Positions 43,296 to 51,784 of a DNA stretch of 64,000 nucleotides are shown piece after piece. The notes under the pieces were generated by a model. It worked only from the letters and a program-made list of their open reading frames with translations, searched no databases and was not told where the DNA came from. The stretch is taken from positions 1-64,000 of the forward strand of contig CACVKW010000888.1 in the NCBI GenBank assembly GCA_902749685.1, written 5' to 3'. This DNA is from Olavius sp. associated proteobacterium Delta 1 (GTDB taxonomy: Bacteria > Desulfobacterota > Desulfobacteria > Desulfobacterales > JAFDCJ01). The translations under genes and the position numbers were made by a program. How positions within the stretch are numbered: the first letter of the stretch is position 1; the number at the start of each line of letters is the position of its first letter.

Positions 43296-43919
43296 ATGAC
43301 AACCTTTACAATCAATGGAAAACCCACCACAGTTGGCCTGCCGGGTGAAATTCCGCTTCTGTGGGTCATACGCGAACACCTTAAGCTGACCGGTACCAAG
43401 TATGGCTGCGGTATCAGCCAGTGCGGAGCCTGCACCGTGCTCGTTGACGGCTCGGCGCTGCGGTCCTGCGTGCGGCCACTTTCCTCGGTGGAAGGCGCCG
43501 GGATCATAACCATTGAGGGCCTGCATCCTGAAGGACAGCATCCCCTTCAGAAAAGCTGGGTCACCCATCAGGTTCCCCAGTGCGGCTATTGCCAGTCTGG
43601 TGCGATTCTGCAGGCAGCTGACTTGTTGAACAATAACCCGAATCCCAGTGATGGCGATATTGTTAAGGCCATGAACGCCAATCTCTGCCGCTGCATGACC
43701 TATTCCCGTATGAAGGACGCAATCAAGGCCGCGGCCAAAGAAATGCCCCGCCACAAGGGAGGATTCTCCAAATCCGGCGGTGAGGCAAAGGATACTGAAG
43801 AAACCGGTAGTTTCACAGCCCGGTCCTCCGGCGCCGGCGGGCGTGTGCGTTTCGCCTACGAGACCGTCGGAAAGGATATCCCAAAAGACACATACGGCCA
43901 GTTACACGACCGAACTTAA
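43296..43919 (+). CDS. iorA: Isoquinoline 1-oxidoreductase alpha-like 2Fe-2S subunit with abnormal C-terminus
   Basis: Residues 1-152 are a complete small subunit of the xanthine-oxidase family. The plant-type 2Fe-2S site is GCGISQCGACTVLVDG plus Cys near SCV, and the second 2Fe-2S site is QCGYCQSG followed by CRCMTY. The usual protein ends here at about 152 residues. The remaining ~55 residues (KGGFSKSGG...GQLHDRT) are not family sequence and run out of frame into an internal piece of the large subunit. So the small subunit may still fold, but its partner is broken. AGGGGGCC lies upstream of the ATG. Confidence 0.85.
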   Translation: MTTFTINGKPTTVGLPGEIPLLWVIREHLKLTGTKYGCGISQCGACTVLVDGSALRSCVRPLSSVEGAGIITIEGLHPEGQHPLQKSWVTHQVPQCGYCQSGAILQAADLLNNNPNPSDGDIVKAMNANLCRCMTYSRMKDAIKAAAKEMPRHKGGFSKSGGEAKDTEETGSFTARSSGAGGRVRFAYETVGKDIPKDTYGQLHDRT

Positions 43920-44673
43920 TATTCACGCACCCCTGGAACCCGTCAATGCCATCGTAGAGCTCAAGGACGGCCTGTGGCATGCCTGGGCTGGCAACCAGAA
44001 TCAGTCCACGGCTGTGCCATTAATGGCCCAGGCACTAGGTGTCGGATTATCAGAAGTGGTAATTCACCAGTACTACCTGGGCGGGGGTTTTGGTAATAGA
44101 TTGGAGTGTGACTATATCGTGGTTGCCGCCCTTGCCGCCAAGGCGGTGGGCAAGCCTGTGAAGATTATATATACCCGCGAACAAGATACCCTGTTTGACA
44201 TCTGCCGGTCCCCGTCGCTTCAGGTTATGCGCGGTGCCTTAGACAAGGACGGTCGACCCACAGCGGTAACCCATGATGTGGTCGCCGGATGGCCCACTGC
44301 CCGCATCATGCCTGATTTTCTGGCCGATACCGCCGACAAGGAGACCAAGGTCGACAGCTTTGCCGTGAGCGGTGCTGATTTCTGGTACAGCGTGCCCAAC
44401 CACCAGGTGCGGGCGATCCTGCATGATCTTGCCCAGCAAGTCGTTCCTCCCGGTTATTTGCGCACCGTGGGACCCGGATTTACGTGTTTTGCAGCAGAGA
44501 GCTTTATAGACGAAATGGCCGAATTGGCAGGTGTTGAACGTGTATTCCTCTCGGATGAAGCCATAAGCAATTCCCCGTCTTTTAGCATATCGTTGACGCG
44601 CTGGAAAGGTGCCAACTGTGTTGCGCAGGTGACGGTCGACGTGCCCCGGCCAAAATGGGGAGAACAAACTTAA
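43897..44673 (+). pseudogene. Internal fragment of the molybdopterin large subunit (IorB-like)
   Basis: The frame open from 43780 becomes family-like at about 43897 (SYTTELNIHAPLEPVNAIVE). It continues through YYLGGGFGNRLECDYIVVAALAAKAVGKPVK and IYTREQDTLFDICRSPS to LRTVGPGFTCFAAESFIDE, all typical of the middle of IorB (about 750 residues when intact). The N-terminal ~400 residues and the whole C-terminus are missing, and similarity ends near ELAGVERV. A deletion joined it, out of frame, to the end of iorA. It cannot encode a working enzyme. Confidence 0.8.
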
Positions 44674-44693
44674 TCTGTCAAATGTGTAGACCC

Positions 44694-45278
44694 CTATGTT
44701 TTTGCGACCCCTTTGTTTTTGTTCTGGGACCATTTCCTGTTTACCACGGCAACACCAACCAAGCCAAAACCGAATAGCCAGACTGCTGCCGGAAGTGGAA
44801 CAACCGTCACGTCCACCGAACCAACAATGCTTTGATCGAAAGCTGAATCTTCATAATAGAGGCCATAATCGAAAGCATTAAATATGCCCTCTATATTCAG
44901 CGTGTCGGTTCCGGCATCGGGGCCTGCCGTAAATAACAGGGTGGCAAGGAGCACAGTTGTGCCCGCAGTTGGATCTAGTGAATCTTTTAGTCCCGCGACG
45001 TAACTATCCATACCAGCATCAAAATAATCGGGACCGATCGTGTAATCATCAAAGGAAAAAAGCGTCAATTGGCCCAGCGGATCAACGTCAAATCCGAATG
45101 CTGTCAGATCTCCAGCGAGCGCATCCTCGAAAACAAAAACCTCCATTCCAAAGCTCTCATTGGCTTGGATACTACTGTCCAGGATGTTGAAGCTCACTAT
45201 TGCTGCAAGTGCAGGGATGGTGTTTAGAAATACAAAAAGGCTGACGCTAAGCATCGTGCAGATCAGCTTTCTTTTCAT
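44694..45278 (-). CDS. VPLPA-CTERM surface protein with cohesin-like domain
   Basis: 194 residues. The signal peptide is MKRKLICTMLSVSLFVFLNTIPALA. The mature domain (FNILDSSIQANESFGMEVFVFED..., TAFGFDVDP, VLLATLLFTA) has the look of a cohesin-type beta-sandwich. VVPLPAAVWLFGFGLVGVAVVNRKW near the C-terminus is the VPLPA-CTERM sorting signal with a helix and basic end, recognised by an exosortase and transpeptidase-like system. It is downstream of the large dockerin-like protein gene on the same strand (95 nt apart), with AAGGAG before the ATG. The exosortase is not in the window. Confidence 0.85.
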   Translation of the reverse strand: MKRKLICTMLSVSLFVFLNTIPALAAIVSFNILDSSIQANESFGMEVFVFEDALAGDLTAFGFDVDPLGQLTLFSFDDYTIGPDYFDAGMDSYVAGLKDSLDPTAGTTVLLATLLFTAGPDAGTDTLNIEGIFNAFDYGLYYEDSAFDQSIVGSVDVTVVPLPAAVWLFGFGLVGVAVVNRKWSQNKNKGVAKT

Positions 45279-45373
45279 TTGGGTTTTCTCCTTTCATCCC
45301 CTGGATAACAAATTTTCTTGACGAGCCCGACCCGAGTTTTCAGGCCAGGCCCGCTTAGAGGGTTTCAGCCAGT

Positions 45374-48300
45374 CTAGTAGTCGGCAAATGCCTTGGCGAG
45401 CTTGTACCACTCGCGATAATCTCCGAAAGTAATGCAGCTCCCGCCGTCATAATTGGCCTCAGCGATAAAACCAGGATCACCAACGCACGTGCGCAGGGCA
45501 CCCCTAATGATTGCCCTGTCAGCAGCACCCACATCCCAGTCGTCATCCAAGTCGCCGGGGATTGGCACAAAGGCCAGCCCGCTGATTCCGGGGAAACCCG
45601 TGGGACCAATTTCCGTGCCGGTGCCGGTGTCCGTTGCGATGGTAATGAGTTTGCCGGCATCGTCAGGTGATGCGCTCCCGATTCCCCCGTAGAGGGTGCC
45701 GTCCGGAGCAAACTCCATTGCTGAGCAGCGGTCGAATCCTGTCGGACCTATTGAAGTGCACGCGCCGGTCACTCGATCGCAGACAACCAGGTGCCCCGCG
45801 GACGGGTCAAAGGCACCTGAGACGCAGCCAAAGAGAGTGTCTGTGCTCAGATCGTAGGCCAATCCTCCCAAGCCGAGGAAGCCTGTGGGGCCGATTACGG
45901 TCAGCGGGCATTCACCAAACGCATCAGGCTCTCCGACGATCACCAACTCGGTATCGGGTCCGGTGTTTAACGCACCATAAAGCGTGCCGTCCACAAACTC
46001 CAAGGCAGTGAGGGCGCGGAACGTGTGATAACATTTGAAGGATTCAGCACCGCTGACCGGATCAATGGCAAGGAGTACGCTCGATCCTGCTCCGGTTGCA
46101 CCAATCAGGCTGCCGTCGCCGCGATACTCCAGCTCGGTGACCGGCCCAAAGCTACCGGACGGGGCTCTGAGAGTAGCGGCTCCTGTAGCAGGATCGATAT
46201 CGATTAAGGCATTACCAAAATTCCCGGTAGAACCCAGCAGGTCACCCGCTTGGGGAGGCGAAGGCGGTTGGACGCAGCTCACTGCTAGTATGTAGCGACC
46301 GCTCGTCAAGGCATTCGCGCCACCGTCAAATTCAGTATCATTGTCGGAAGAGACAGCGATGAACAGCTGACCATCGGTCGGCATGGCGACTTGTAGGAAA
46401 GAGTCAAGAGTAAAGGTTTCACCCGGCGCTGGGTTGTTGTCACTCGTGGCAAGCAAGTTTTGGCCGCTGTCGAAAACGCCCAATAGAGAGTTTAGCGGGG
46501 ATCCCAGTTCATCCGCATCCAGGTCGATTCTAACTAGCAGATCCGGCGTACCATTCAACAGGTAGTAATCCACGTCTCCGAGTGGATCGACAAGGGCATC
46601 TGCACTCACAAATGCCGGGCAGGTGATGGGAGTTGCCTGAGTGAAATTGTTGTTCGGCTCATTGGGGTCAGACAGTATCTCAGCGCCTGACACGCTATAT
46701 CCCAGCGCGATGTTTCCATCCTTGTCCATGGCGACGCTTCCCATCCAGCGGTGTGATTCATCGGGGGCATAGGTGCCCTCCTGGAACAAAGCCCAGGCGT
46801 CACCGCCTGTTCTCCGGAGCTCATACCAACGAATGCCTCCATGGTCCGTCCCGTCCACATCGGTTACGAAATTTCCCACCAGTGTTTCGTGGCTGCCGAA
46901 GTTTCGGTATTGGGATCGCCACATAACCACTTCCCTAAGTGGATCAAGTTCCATAAAGGTGTCAGGTTGCGGAAAACAAGAAAATGAGGTTAATCCGCAC
47001 AATCCGGAATCGAATTCAGAAACCGCTATGGTGAACGGACCTGTGAAAGCCGAGTTCGCAGGATCGGCAAAATCAACCTGCAACTGCCAGATTTCCAGGA
47101 GATCCTGATTTGGATCCGATTCAACTTGCGGCCCCACACAGTTTCCGAGCAGATCCTGGAACGTAGCGCCACCGTCCGTCGAGATCTGCACCCGCGCATC
47201 ATCGAAATGGCAGAATTGCTCGGTAGCAAGAAAGTAGTTTAAGCTCAGGTTCGCTGCGCTACCGCCTGCCGATAGATCCAGCACGGGTGATGTCAGCGTG
47301 CCCGAATTGTCCAATCCGGTCTCGTAGTTACAGGCCGTGTCCTGGCCGTAGTAGAAGGTCGTCGGTGTCGTGTGACCCTGAAGGGGCGCACTGCAGGTGG
47401 TCGTCAGATGCCAGAGACCCGTGCCGACCCAACCGCTGGCGCCGCCCTCGAAGTCTTCGCTGAACACGGCCGAGCTGTCGACGGACAAGACGACATCGTC
47501 GACATAAAAACCCTCGAACTCGTTAAAGACCGGGTCGATTGTGTCGAAGGCAAAGCGAATCACAACCTGCGGGGAACCCATGGCTGAGCTGACGTCGATC
47601 GAGATAGACTGCCAGGTGGAGGATGGATCGGTGAGTGTAATGAGACCGGGGTTGGCCTCGTCGTCTCGGTGACGTATGAAGTAGTGCGGCGAGCCCGCAG
47701 GTGGTAGGGTCGAACCGTCAATGTCGCTCGGCGTGAGTGCCTGGAAGTCGAAACCGGAGAGGCGGGGTGCCTGGAAGCGCTGAAAGGTTGCCGGCTGACC
47801 GTTGAGCATCCGGCTCCTGTCCAATGCATAAGCGGTTGGACTCGACTCATTGCTCGAGACATAGTAAGCATCCGGCCACACGCCATATTTGGGATAGTCC
47901 AGAAGTTCAGGACCCAAGAATTCGTAAAGGAACCAACCGCCTGAAACCGGATCACCCGTTTGAGATATGTACACACAAAGATTGAACCTAGTGGAATCGA
48001 ACTCACTCATCAACCACCGATCGGCAAGACTGTCGTATAGTACGATGGGATCGTCAAGGCCCGAGGCACAGGGACCCCCGGCGGTCCAAAGGGACTGCAG
48101 GCTGGTCGGATCCACCACAGAGTTGCCCAGCTTGTCATAGATGGCGAAGACAGAACCGCCAGCGCCGTCATTTACCATCTGGATGTAGTGATTCGGACCG
48201 ACGTCACCAACTGTATCCGGCGGGAAGGCACCGGTAAAAGAAATGCCCTCGAAATTGAGTTCAGGCACTGTGAAGTCGTTTCCTTGGCAAGTGGGAAAAC

Positions 48301-48976
48301 TGAAGGCCCCAATGCGAGTGCCCCATGTACCGTTGCTAGTCGCTACATATTCGTTCGTGTACCAGAACGTGCAGTCGTCCGTGGGGTCGACACTCATTGC
48401 GCTGTAGTCTCCCCAGCGGTTGATCGCGGTCTGGGAGAAGGATCCGTCAATGATCGTCGCCTCCCCTTGGGGCAGGGTACCGGGAGTGTCAGTCGAGAGC
48501 CGGCCGGCATAGCGGATAGATGGATGTAGGTCTCCAGCCTGGCCCGAGGTCTCTTGAGGCTGCCGGCTTGAACTCTGAGACGCATCGAAGACCATGGTCT
48601 CTTGCCGCTTTCCTTGCAGGTCCGTTTGAGGTTCTCGTCTTTGCTCCTGATCCAACGATTTGATCTGCTTGCTAGGCGAGCTTGCCTGCGAGCTAGGTCT
48701 CTTTATCTTGGGGACTTCGCGAGTCGGGTCACCCTTTTTCCAGGGCCTTTTCTTCGGTAGGGTGCGAAGGTCTTTGTCAAAGGTGGATGGGTTGACTGGC
48801 TTGCTCTGGACGGCCCCTTTTATCGTCTTTACCGGTGACGGTTTATCGTTCGCCATCGGAGCTGAGATGAGCAAAGCGGTGGCAATGGTAAAGGCCGTGA
48901 CGAAGCTCAGCCATTGACTTCTACGCCTAATCGATGCCCAGGTCACGTACGCCCAAACGATTAACTTCGTTGTCAT
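45374..48976 (-). CDS. Large exported protein with PPC and dockerin-like domains
   Basis: 1200 residues from the ATG at 48976, chosen because of the perfect AAGGAGGTGA just upstream. A long n-region precedes the signal helix FVTAFTIATALLISAPMA. Residues 50-150 are a Gln/Lys/Ser-rich linker. A central region has repeated beta elements, including an FSEDFEGGASGWVGTGLWHL jelly-roll-like part near 510. PNEPNNNFTQATPI starts a PPC-type domain near 775. A beta-propeller-like stretch follows, with repeated 'G-x-L-YGG/YGA' motifs. The end DLDDDWDVGAADRAIIRGAL and NYDGGSCITFGDYREWYKLA are two calcium-loop repeats of dockerin type. No protease triad is visible. Likely a surface or matrix protein. Confidence 0.85.
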   Translation of the reverse strand: MTTKLIVWAYVTWASIRRRSQWLSFVTAFTIATALLISAPMANDKPSPVKTIKGAVQSKPVNPSTFDKDLRTLPKKRPWKKGDPTREVPKIKRPSSQASSPSKQIKSLDQEQRREPQTDLQGKRQETMVFDASQSSSRQPQETSGQAGDLHPSIRYAGRLSTDTPGTLPQGEATIIDGSFSQTAINRWGDYSAMSVDPTDDCTFWYTNEYVATSNGTWGTRIGAFSFPTCQGNDFTVPELNFEGISFTGAFPPDTVGDVGPNHYIQMVNDGAGGSVFAIYDKLGNSVVDPTSLQSLWTAGGPCASGLDDPIVLYDSLADRWLMSEFDSTRFNLCVYISQTGDPVSGGWFLYEFLGPELLDYPKYGVWPDAYYVSSNESSPTAYALDRSRMLNGQPATFQRFQAPRLSGFDFQALTPSDIDGSTLPPAGSPHYFIRHRDDEANPGLITLTDPSSTWQSISIDVSSAMGSPQVVIRFAFDTIDPVFNEFEGFYVDDVVLSVDSSAVFSEDFEGGASGWVGTGLWHLTTTCSAPLQGHTTPTTFYYGQDTACNYETGLDNSGTLTSPVLDLSAGGSAANLSLNYFLATEQFCHFDDARVQISTDGGATFQDLLGNCVGPQVESDPNQDLLEIWQLQVDFADPANSAFTGPFTIAVSEFDSGLCGLTSFSCFPQPDTFMELDPLREVVMWRSQYRNFGSHETLVGNFVTDVDGTDHGGIRWYELRRTGGDAWALFQEGTYAPDESHRWMGSVAMDKDGNIALGYSVSGAEILSDPNEPNNNFTQATPITCPAFVSADALVDPLGDVDYYLLNGTPDLLVRIDLDADELGSPLNSLLGVFDSGQNLLATSDNNPAPGETFTLDSFLQVAMPTDGQLFIAVSSDNDTEFDGGANALTSGRYILAVSCVQPPSPPQAGDLLGSTGNFGNALIDIDPATGAATLRAPSGSFGPVTELEYRGDGSLIGATGAGSSVLLAIDPVSGAESFKCYHTFRALTALEFVDGTLYGALNTGPDTELVIVGEPDAFGECPLTVIGPTGFLGLGGLAYDLSTDTLFGCVSGAFDPSAGHLVVCDRVTGACTSIGPTGFDRCSAMEFAPDGTLYGGIGSASPDDAGKLITIATDTGTGTEIGPTGFPGISGLAFVPIPGDLDDDWDVGAADRAIIRGALRTCVGDPGFIAEANYDGGSCITFGDYREWYKLAKAFADY

Positions 48977-49073
48977 CTGGATCACCTCCTTACTAATCGA
49001 CCAGATTTCTGGGTTTAAAGTGATGCTTTTTAGGGCAACAAGCTAAAAGAGCCAACATTCGACGGTTGATCAA

Positions 49074-49610
49074 CTATTCCGGCGGTATCTGCTTTTCGAT
49101 GGCAATCAGGCGTTTTTTCAATTCTTCCATTTCATTTGTCGTGCGCTGCTCGCGCTGCCTGATGTCAATGGCTTCGCAAATTAGCTTAATATTTGCACTA
49201 ACGGCACTGATCAGAAACCGATCTTTGGAGTCGTAAATCCGGGCCAGCATCTCAACGGCTGCACCAAAACCGAACCCTTCACGATTTTGCTGCAAATCTC
49301 CAGCAGAATCACGTTCCGAAAGGCCTTGAGGTCCATAGGGTGACTCCGGACTGGCTACCCGGCCCGGGTGCTGCTCACTCCGTGTTGAATAATCAACCCG
49401 AATTTTAGGTCCAAGTCCGAAACTGATCCAATCCATCGAGCATCCGGTTAGCTCAGCCACTTTATAAATCCACCCCGGAGGAACATCATCCCGCTTTCTG
49501 GCAGCACCGATATTTTGCCGGGAAATGCCTAAATATGTTGCCATTTGGCTGTCGGATCGAGCTGCCAGCGCCTGTTTCAATCGACCGATTATTTCTTCTG
49601 ATTTAGACAT
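49074..49610 (-). CDS. CI-type (phage repressor-like) HTH regulator
   Basis: 178 residues. Residues 5-65 match the bacteriophage CI repressor HTH domain (LKQALAARSDSQMATYLGISRQNIGAARKRDDVPPGWIYKVAELTGCSMDWI). A linker follows, then a C-terminal coiled coil (IRQREQRTTNEMEELKKRL) for oligomerisation instead of a peptidase domain. It may control itself or comEA across the divergent spacer, where repeated GCAAATTT sites lie. No other phage gene is present, so it is either a solitary relic or a recruited regulator. Confidence 0.8.
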   Translation of the reverse strand: MSKSEEIIGRLKQALAARSDSQMATYLGISRQNIGAARKRDDVPPGWIYKVAELTGCSMDWISFGLGPKIRVDYSTRSEQHPGRVASPESPYGPQGLSERDSAGDLQQNREGFGFGAAVEMLARIYDSKDRFLISAVSANIKLICEAIDIRQREQRTTNEMEELKKRLIAIEKQIPPE

Positions 49611-49641
49611 TAAACCTTATCTATATTGTTATTAATTAATG

Positions 49642-49753
49642 AAATTTGCACGGTGATTCGCATCTGCCGCTTTTATAAAATGAGGAACGTGTGCAAATTT
49701 TTATTGCATATAGGCAAATTTGTATTGACATTTCAAATTTGATGAAATAAGAC
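49642..49753 (+). promoter_or_regulatory. Repeated GCAAATTT sites and a possible promoter in the cI-comEA spacer
   Basis: GCAAATTTTTATTG (49693-49706) and GCAAATTTGTATTG (49714-49727) are direct repeats 21 bp apart, two helical turns. AAATTTGCAC at 49642-49651 is an inverse copy of GTGCAAATTT. The second repeat runs into TTGACA (49725-49730), a perfect -35 box, with TAAGAC 17 nt later as a poor -10. The layout fits an operator that blocks a promoter. The rest of the spacer 49611-49987 is plain. Confidence 0.4.
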
Positions 49754-49987
49754 CTTCTTACCAGCTTGTGAGTGCTTTACCGAAAATGGTGATTGTCCCC
49801 CCACCCGGGCATTTATACTATTGATTAACAAAAATATGTCTTATTGGAAAGTATTAATTGACATCGCGCTAGCGGCCACCGGGGAGCCGATAACGATATC
49901 AAGACAACGAGATAAAGGAATTGGTTTATCTTAATTTCAACAACTCCATGCCAAAGGCGTGGACACCTAAATGGAAAGGAGGAAAAA

Positions 49988-50278
49988 ATGATTAACCGCA
50001 AAATGATTGTTGCCCTGCTCCTGGTTGTTTTCGTAATTCTGATCGGCGTACTGAATTTAAATGCAGCTGAAGCCAAGAAAATTAACATTAACTCAGCCTC
50101 GGCCGAGGAACTTACCCAGCTAAAAGGTATCGGGCCGAGTCATGCAGCCAAAATCGTGGCCTATCGTGAAAAAAACGGCCCCTTTAAAATGCCTGAAGAT
50201 TTAATGCAGGTTTCAGGAATTGGTCAGAAAACCTTTGAAGCAAACCAGGAGTACATCATCATTGAAGAACCCAAATAG
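49988..50278 (+). CDS. Exported ComEA-family helix-hairpin-helix protein
   Basis: 96 residues: a signal peptide or anchor (KMIVALLLVVFVILIGVLNLNAAEA) and then two HhH motifs, INSASAEELTQLKGIGPSHAAKIVAYREKNGPF and PEDLMQVSGIGQKTFEANQEYI. ComEA-type proteins bind DNA in the periplasm for uptake. Short forms such as this are widespread and may also do other DNA tasks. A very strong AAAGGAGG precedes the ATG. No other competence gene is near. Confidence 0.92.
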   Translation: MINRKMIVALLLVVFVILIGVLNLNAAEAKKININSASAEELTQLKGIGPSHAAKIVAYREKNGPFKMPEDLMQVSGIGQKTFEANQEYIIIEEPK

Positions 50279-50301
50279 AAATGATCTTCAATAACGACGG
50301 A

Positions 50302-50330
50302 ATCAGCCGCCTGGCTGACAGGCGGCTGAT
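50302..50330 (+). terminator. Intrinsic-terminator-like hairpin after comEA-like gene
   Basis: ATCAGCCGCCTG (50302-50313) and CAGGCGGCTGAT (50319-50330) form a perfect 12-bp stem with loop GCTGA, 24 nt after the stop. Only a weak T-run follows. Confidence 0.65.
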
Positions 50331-50443
50331 ATTCGAAAAGTATTGTTTGTCAATAGCGGTAACCCAAATGGTGTCAAATTGTTGTATAAACTTTATAATT
50401 TGTCAATCCGATCACCAAGCTTTGCGCGTAACCTCCAATACAG

Positions 50444-50686
50444 CTAAGAAACGCCATACACGAACTGCCCTATCTCCAGCCCCAAGCTGACACACTGTTT
50501 TCCTTCCATGCAGGCAGCGGCATCTTCATCTTCCAGATAGTGCTTTATTCTGTGAACACCTTTTTTAAAATCGACGGCCCAGGCGTTTCTTTCATTATCC
50601 CAGTCGACCTTCAAATCAATATGACACTCCCCGCTCTGAGGATAAAGTTCATGGATTTTATCGCAGAGATCTGCTTTTGAATACAT
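50444..50686 (-). CDS. Small conserved-looking protein of unknown function
   Basis: 80 residues, YSKADLCDKIHELYPQSGEC at the N-terminus and then a mixed alpha/beta part with WDNERNAWAVDF and a C-terminal CVSLGLEIGQFV. AAGGAGAG lies 7 nt before the ATG, and codon use looks like real coding sequence. I do not recognise a named family with certainty. It lies just downstream of the truncated SirB1-like frame on the same strand. Confidence 0.7.
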   Translation of the reverse strand: MYSKADLCDKIHELYPQSGECHIDLKVDWDNERNAWAVDFKKGVHRIKHYLEDEDAAACMEGKQCVSLGLEIGQFVYGVS

Positions 50687-50749
50687 CGCGTCTCTCCTTA
50701 TCTAGAGTTTCAGTTTTACCCATCGCACATGTTCAACATAACGCCGATT

Positions 50750-50938
50750 TTACAGTAAGCAAGACATTGGAATGCCTGTCTTTTCGTCAAGAACCCGGTT
50801 CAGGAAACTGTTGTCAGGGTTGTAATAATTTTCACGATTTCCACGAAACTTCTCTCGCTCAAAAAGAATGTAGTTCATCCTATCGATGATATCTTCAGAT
50901 TTTGGATTGGACGACATGTCAAGCCTTACTCTGAACAC
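50750..50938 (-). pseudogene. Truncated SirB1/transglutaminase-like gene (N-terminal motif only)
   Basis: 62 codons. IDRMNYILFEREKFRGNRENYY followed by NPDNSFLNRVLDEKTGIP matches the conserved core of SirB1-family proteins (LF-x3-FRGN-x2-DYYDP-x-NS-x-LN-x-VLD-x2-x-GIP). Family members continue for 200 or more residues with a transglutaminase-like domain. Here the frame stops right after GIP-MSCLL. No continuation is found in the next 60 bases, so the gene is broken. Confidence 0.7.
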
Positions 50939-51148
50939 TAAAAGTTAAGACAGAGATTTCTCCGATTCAATACCAATGGGTAAGATCCGGTCAACTTAGA
51001 ATCGGATATTGATTATTTCCGCTATAAAGTGGAGTGGGTTCCGGATTAAAACCCGAGAAAATTTGGAAGCCGGCGATCAGGGGTTGCAATGGGAGATCGT
51101 GGAATTATAATGTTTATAGGCTGTCAAGGAGTCGGATAAGAGGATTGA

Positions 51149-51499
51149 ATGAATCTTGCAGATAATAAATGCGTGCCGTGTCGTGGTGGCGCTACGCCAA
51201 TGGTCAGGGCAAAGACCGATGAGATGTTGAAACAACTCGACAGCGGGTGGTCACTTAACCCAGACGGCCATCTGGAAAGGCTCTACAAATTCAAAGACTT
51301 CGCTCAGGCATTGGCCTTCGTGAATAAAATCGGCGCCATTGCCGAAGAGGAAGGCCATCATCCGGACCTTTATCTGGCTTGGGGAAAATGTAGGGTCGAA
51401 CTCTGGACACACAAAATTAATGGACTCACGCAAAGCGATTTCTATATGGCTGCCAAGTCGGACCGGGTGTTTTACAATCTTCGAATCCCCGGCCCCTGA
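51149..51499 (+). CDS. phhB: Pterin-4a-carbinolamine dehydratase
   Basis: 116 residues, full length. After an N-terminal CVPCRGGATPM come W-S-L-x4-L-x-R-x-Y-K-F-K-DF and the active-site block EEEGHHPDLYLAWGKCRVELWTHKINGLTQSDF with the catalytic His pair. The enzyme dehydrates 4a-hydroxytetrahydrobiopterin-type compounds in pterin recycling, and also occurs in bacteria without aromatic hydroxylases as part of molybdopterin-related or other pterin metabolism. AAGAGGATTG lies upstream of the ATG. It is monocistronic here. Confidence 0.93.
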   Translation: MNLADNKCVPCRGGATPMVRAKTDEMLKQLDSGWSLNPDGHLERLYKFKDFAQALAFVNKIGAIAEEEGHHPDLYLAWGKCRVELWTHKINGLTQSDFYMAAKSDRVFYNLRIPGP

Positions 51500-51784
51500 G
51501 GGACAGAGATGATATGAAATTGAAATAATAAACGTAGACTTGACCCTCATCCTTAGTACCAAAAAGCGCTTACACCGTCATTTCAAGCTAACCGCGAAGA
51601 ATTAACGGTTCACTCAATTTCCATCGTTTGAAATTTCCTGAACCCAACTCGCGCGACAATCTATTCAATCCGCTGATTGCACCTTGACAGGTCGTAATGA
51701 TTCCTTTAGAGTTTCTGAACCTAAATCATATATTAACTTCCACATGCAATTTAGGCGCTAATAAATTCGAAAGGAGGATACACA

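Noticed and set aside
49074..49610. Prophage
   Set aside because: Only a CI-type repressor is present. There is no integrase, structural or lysis gene, and no attachment-site duplication is seen.
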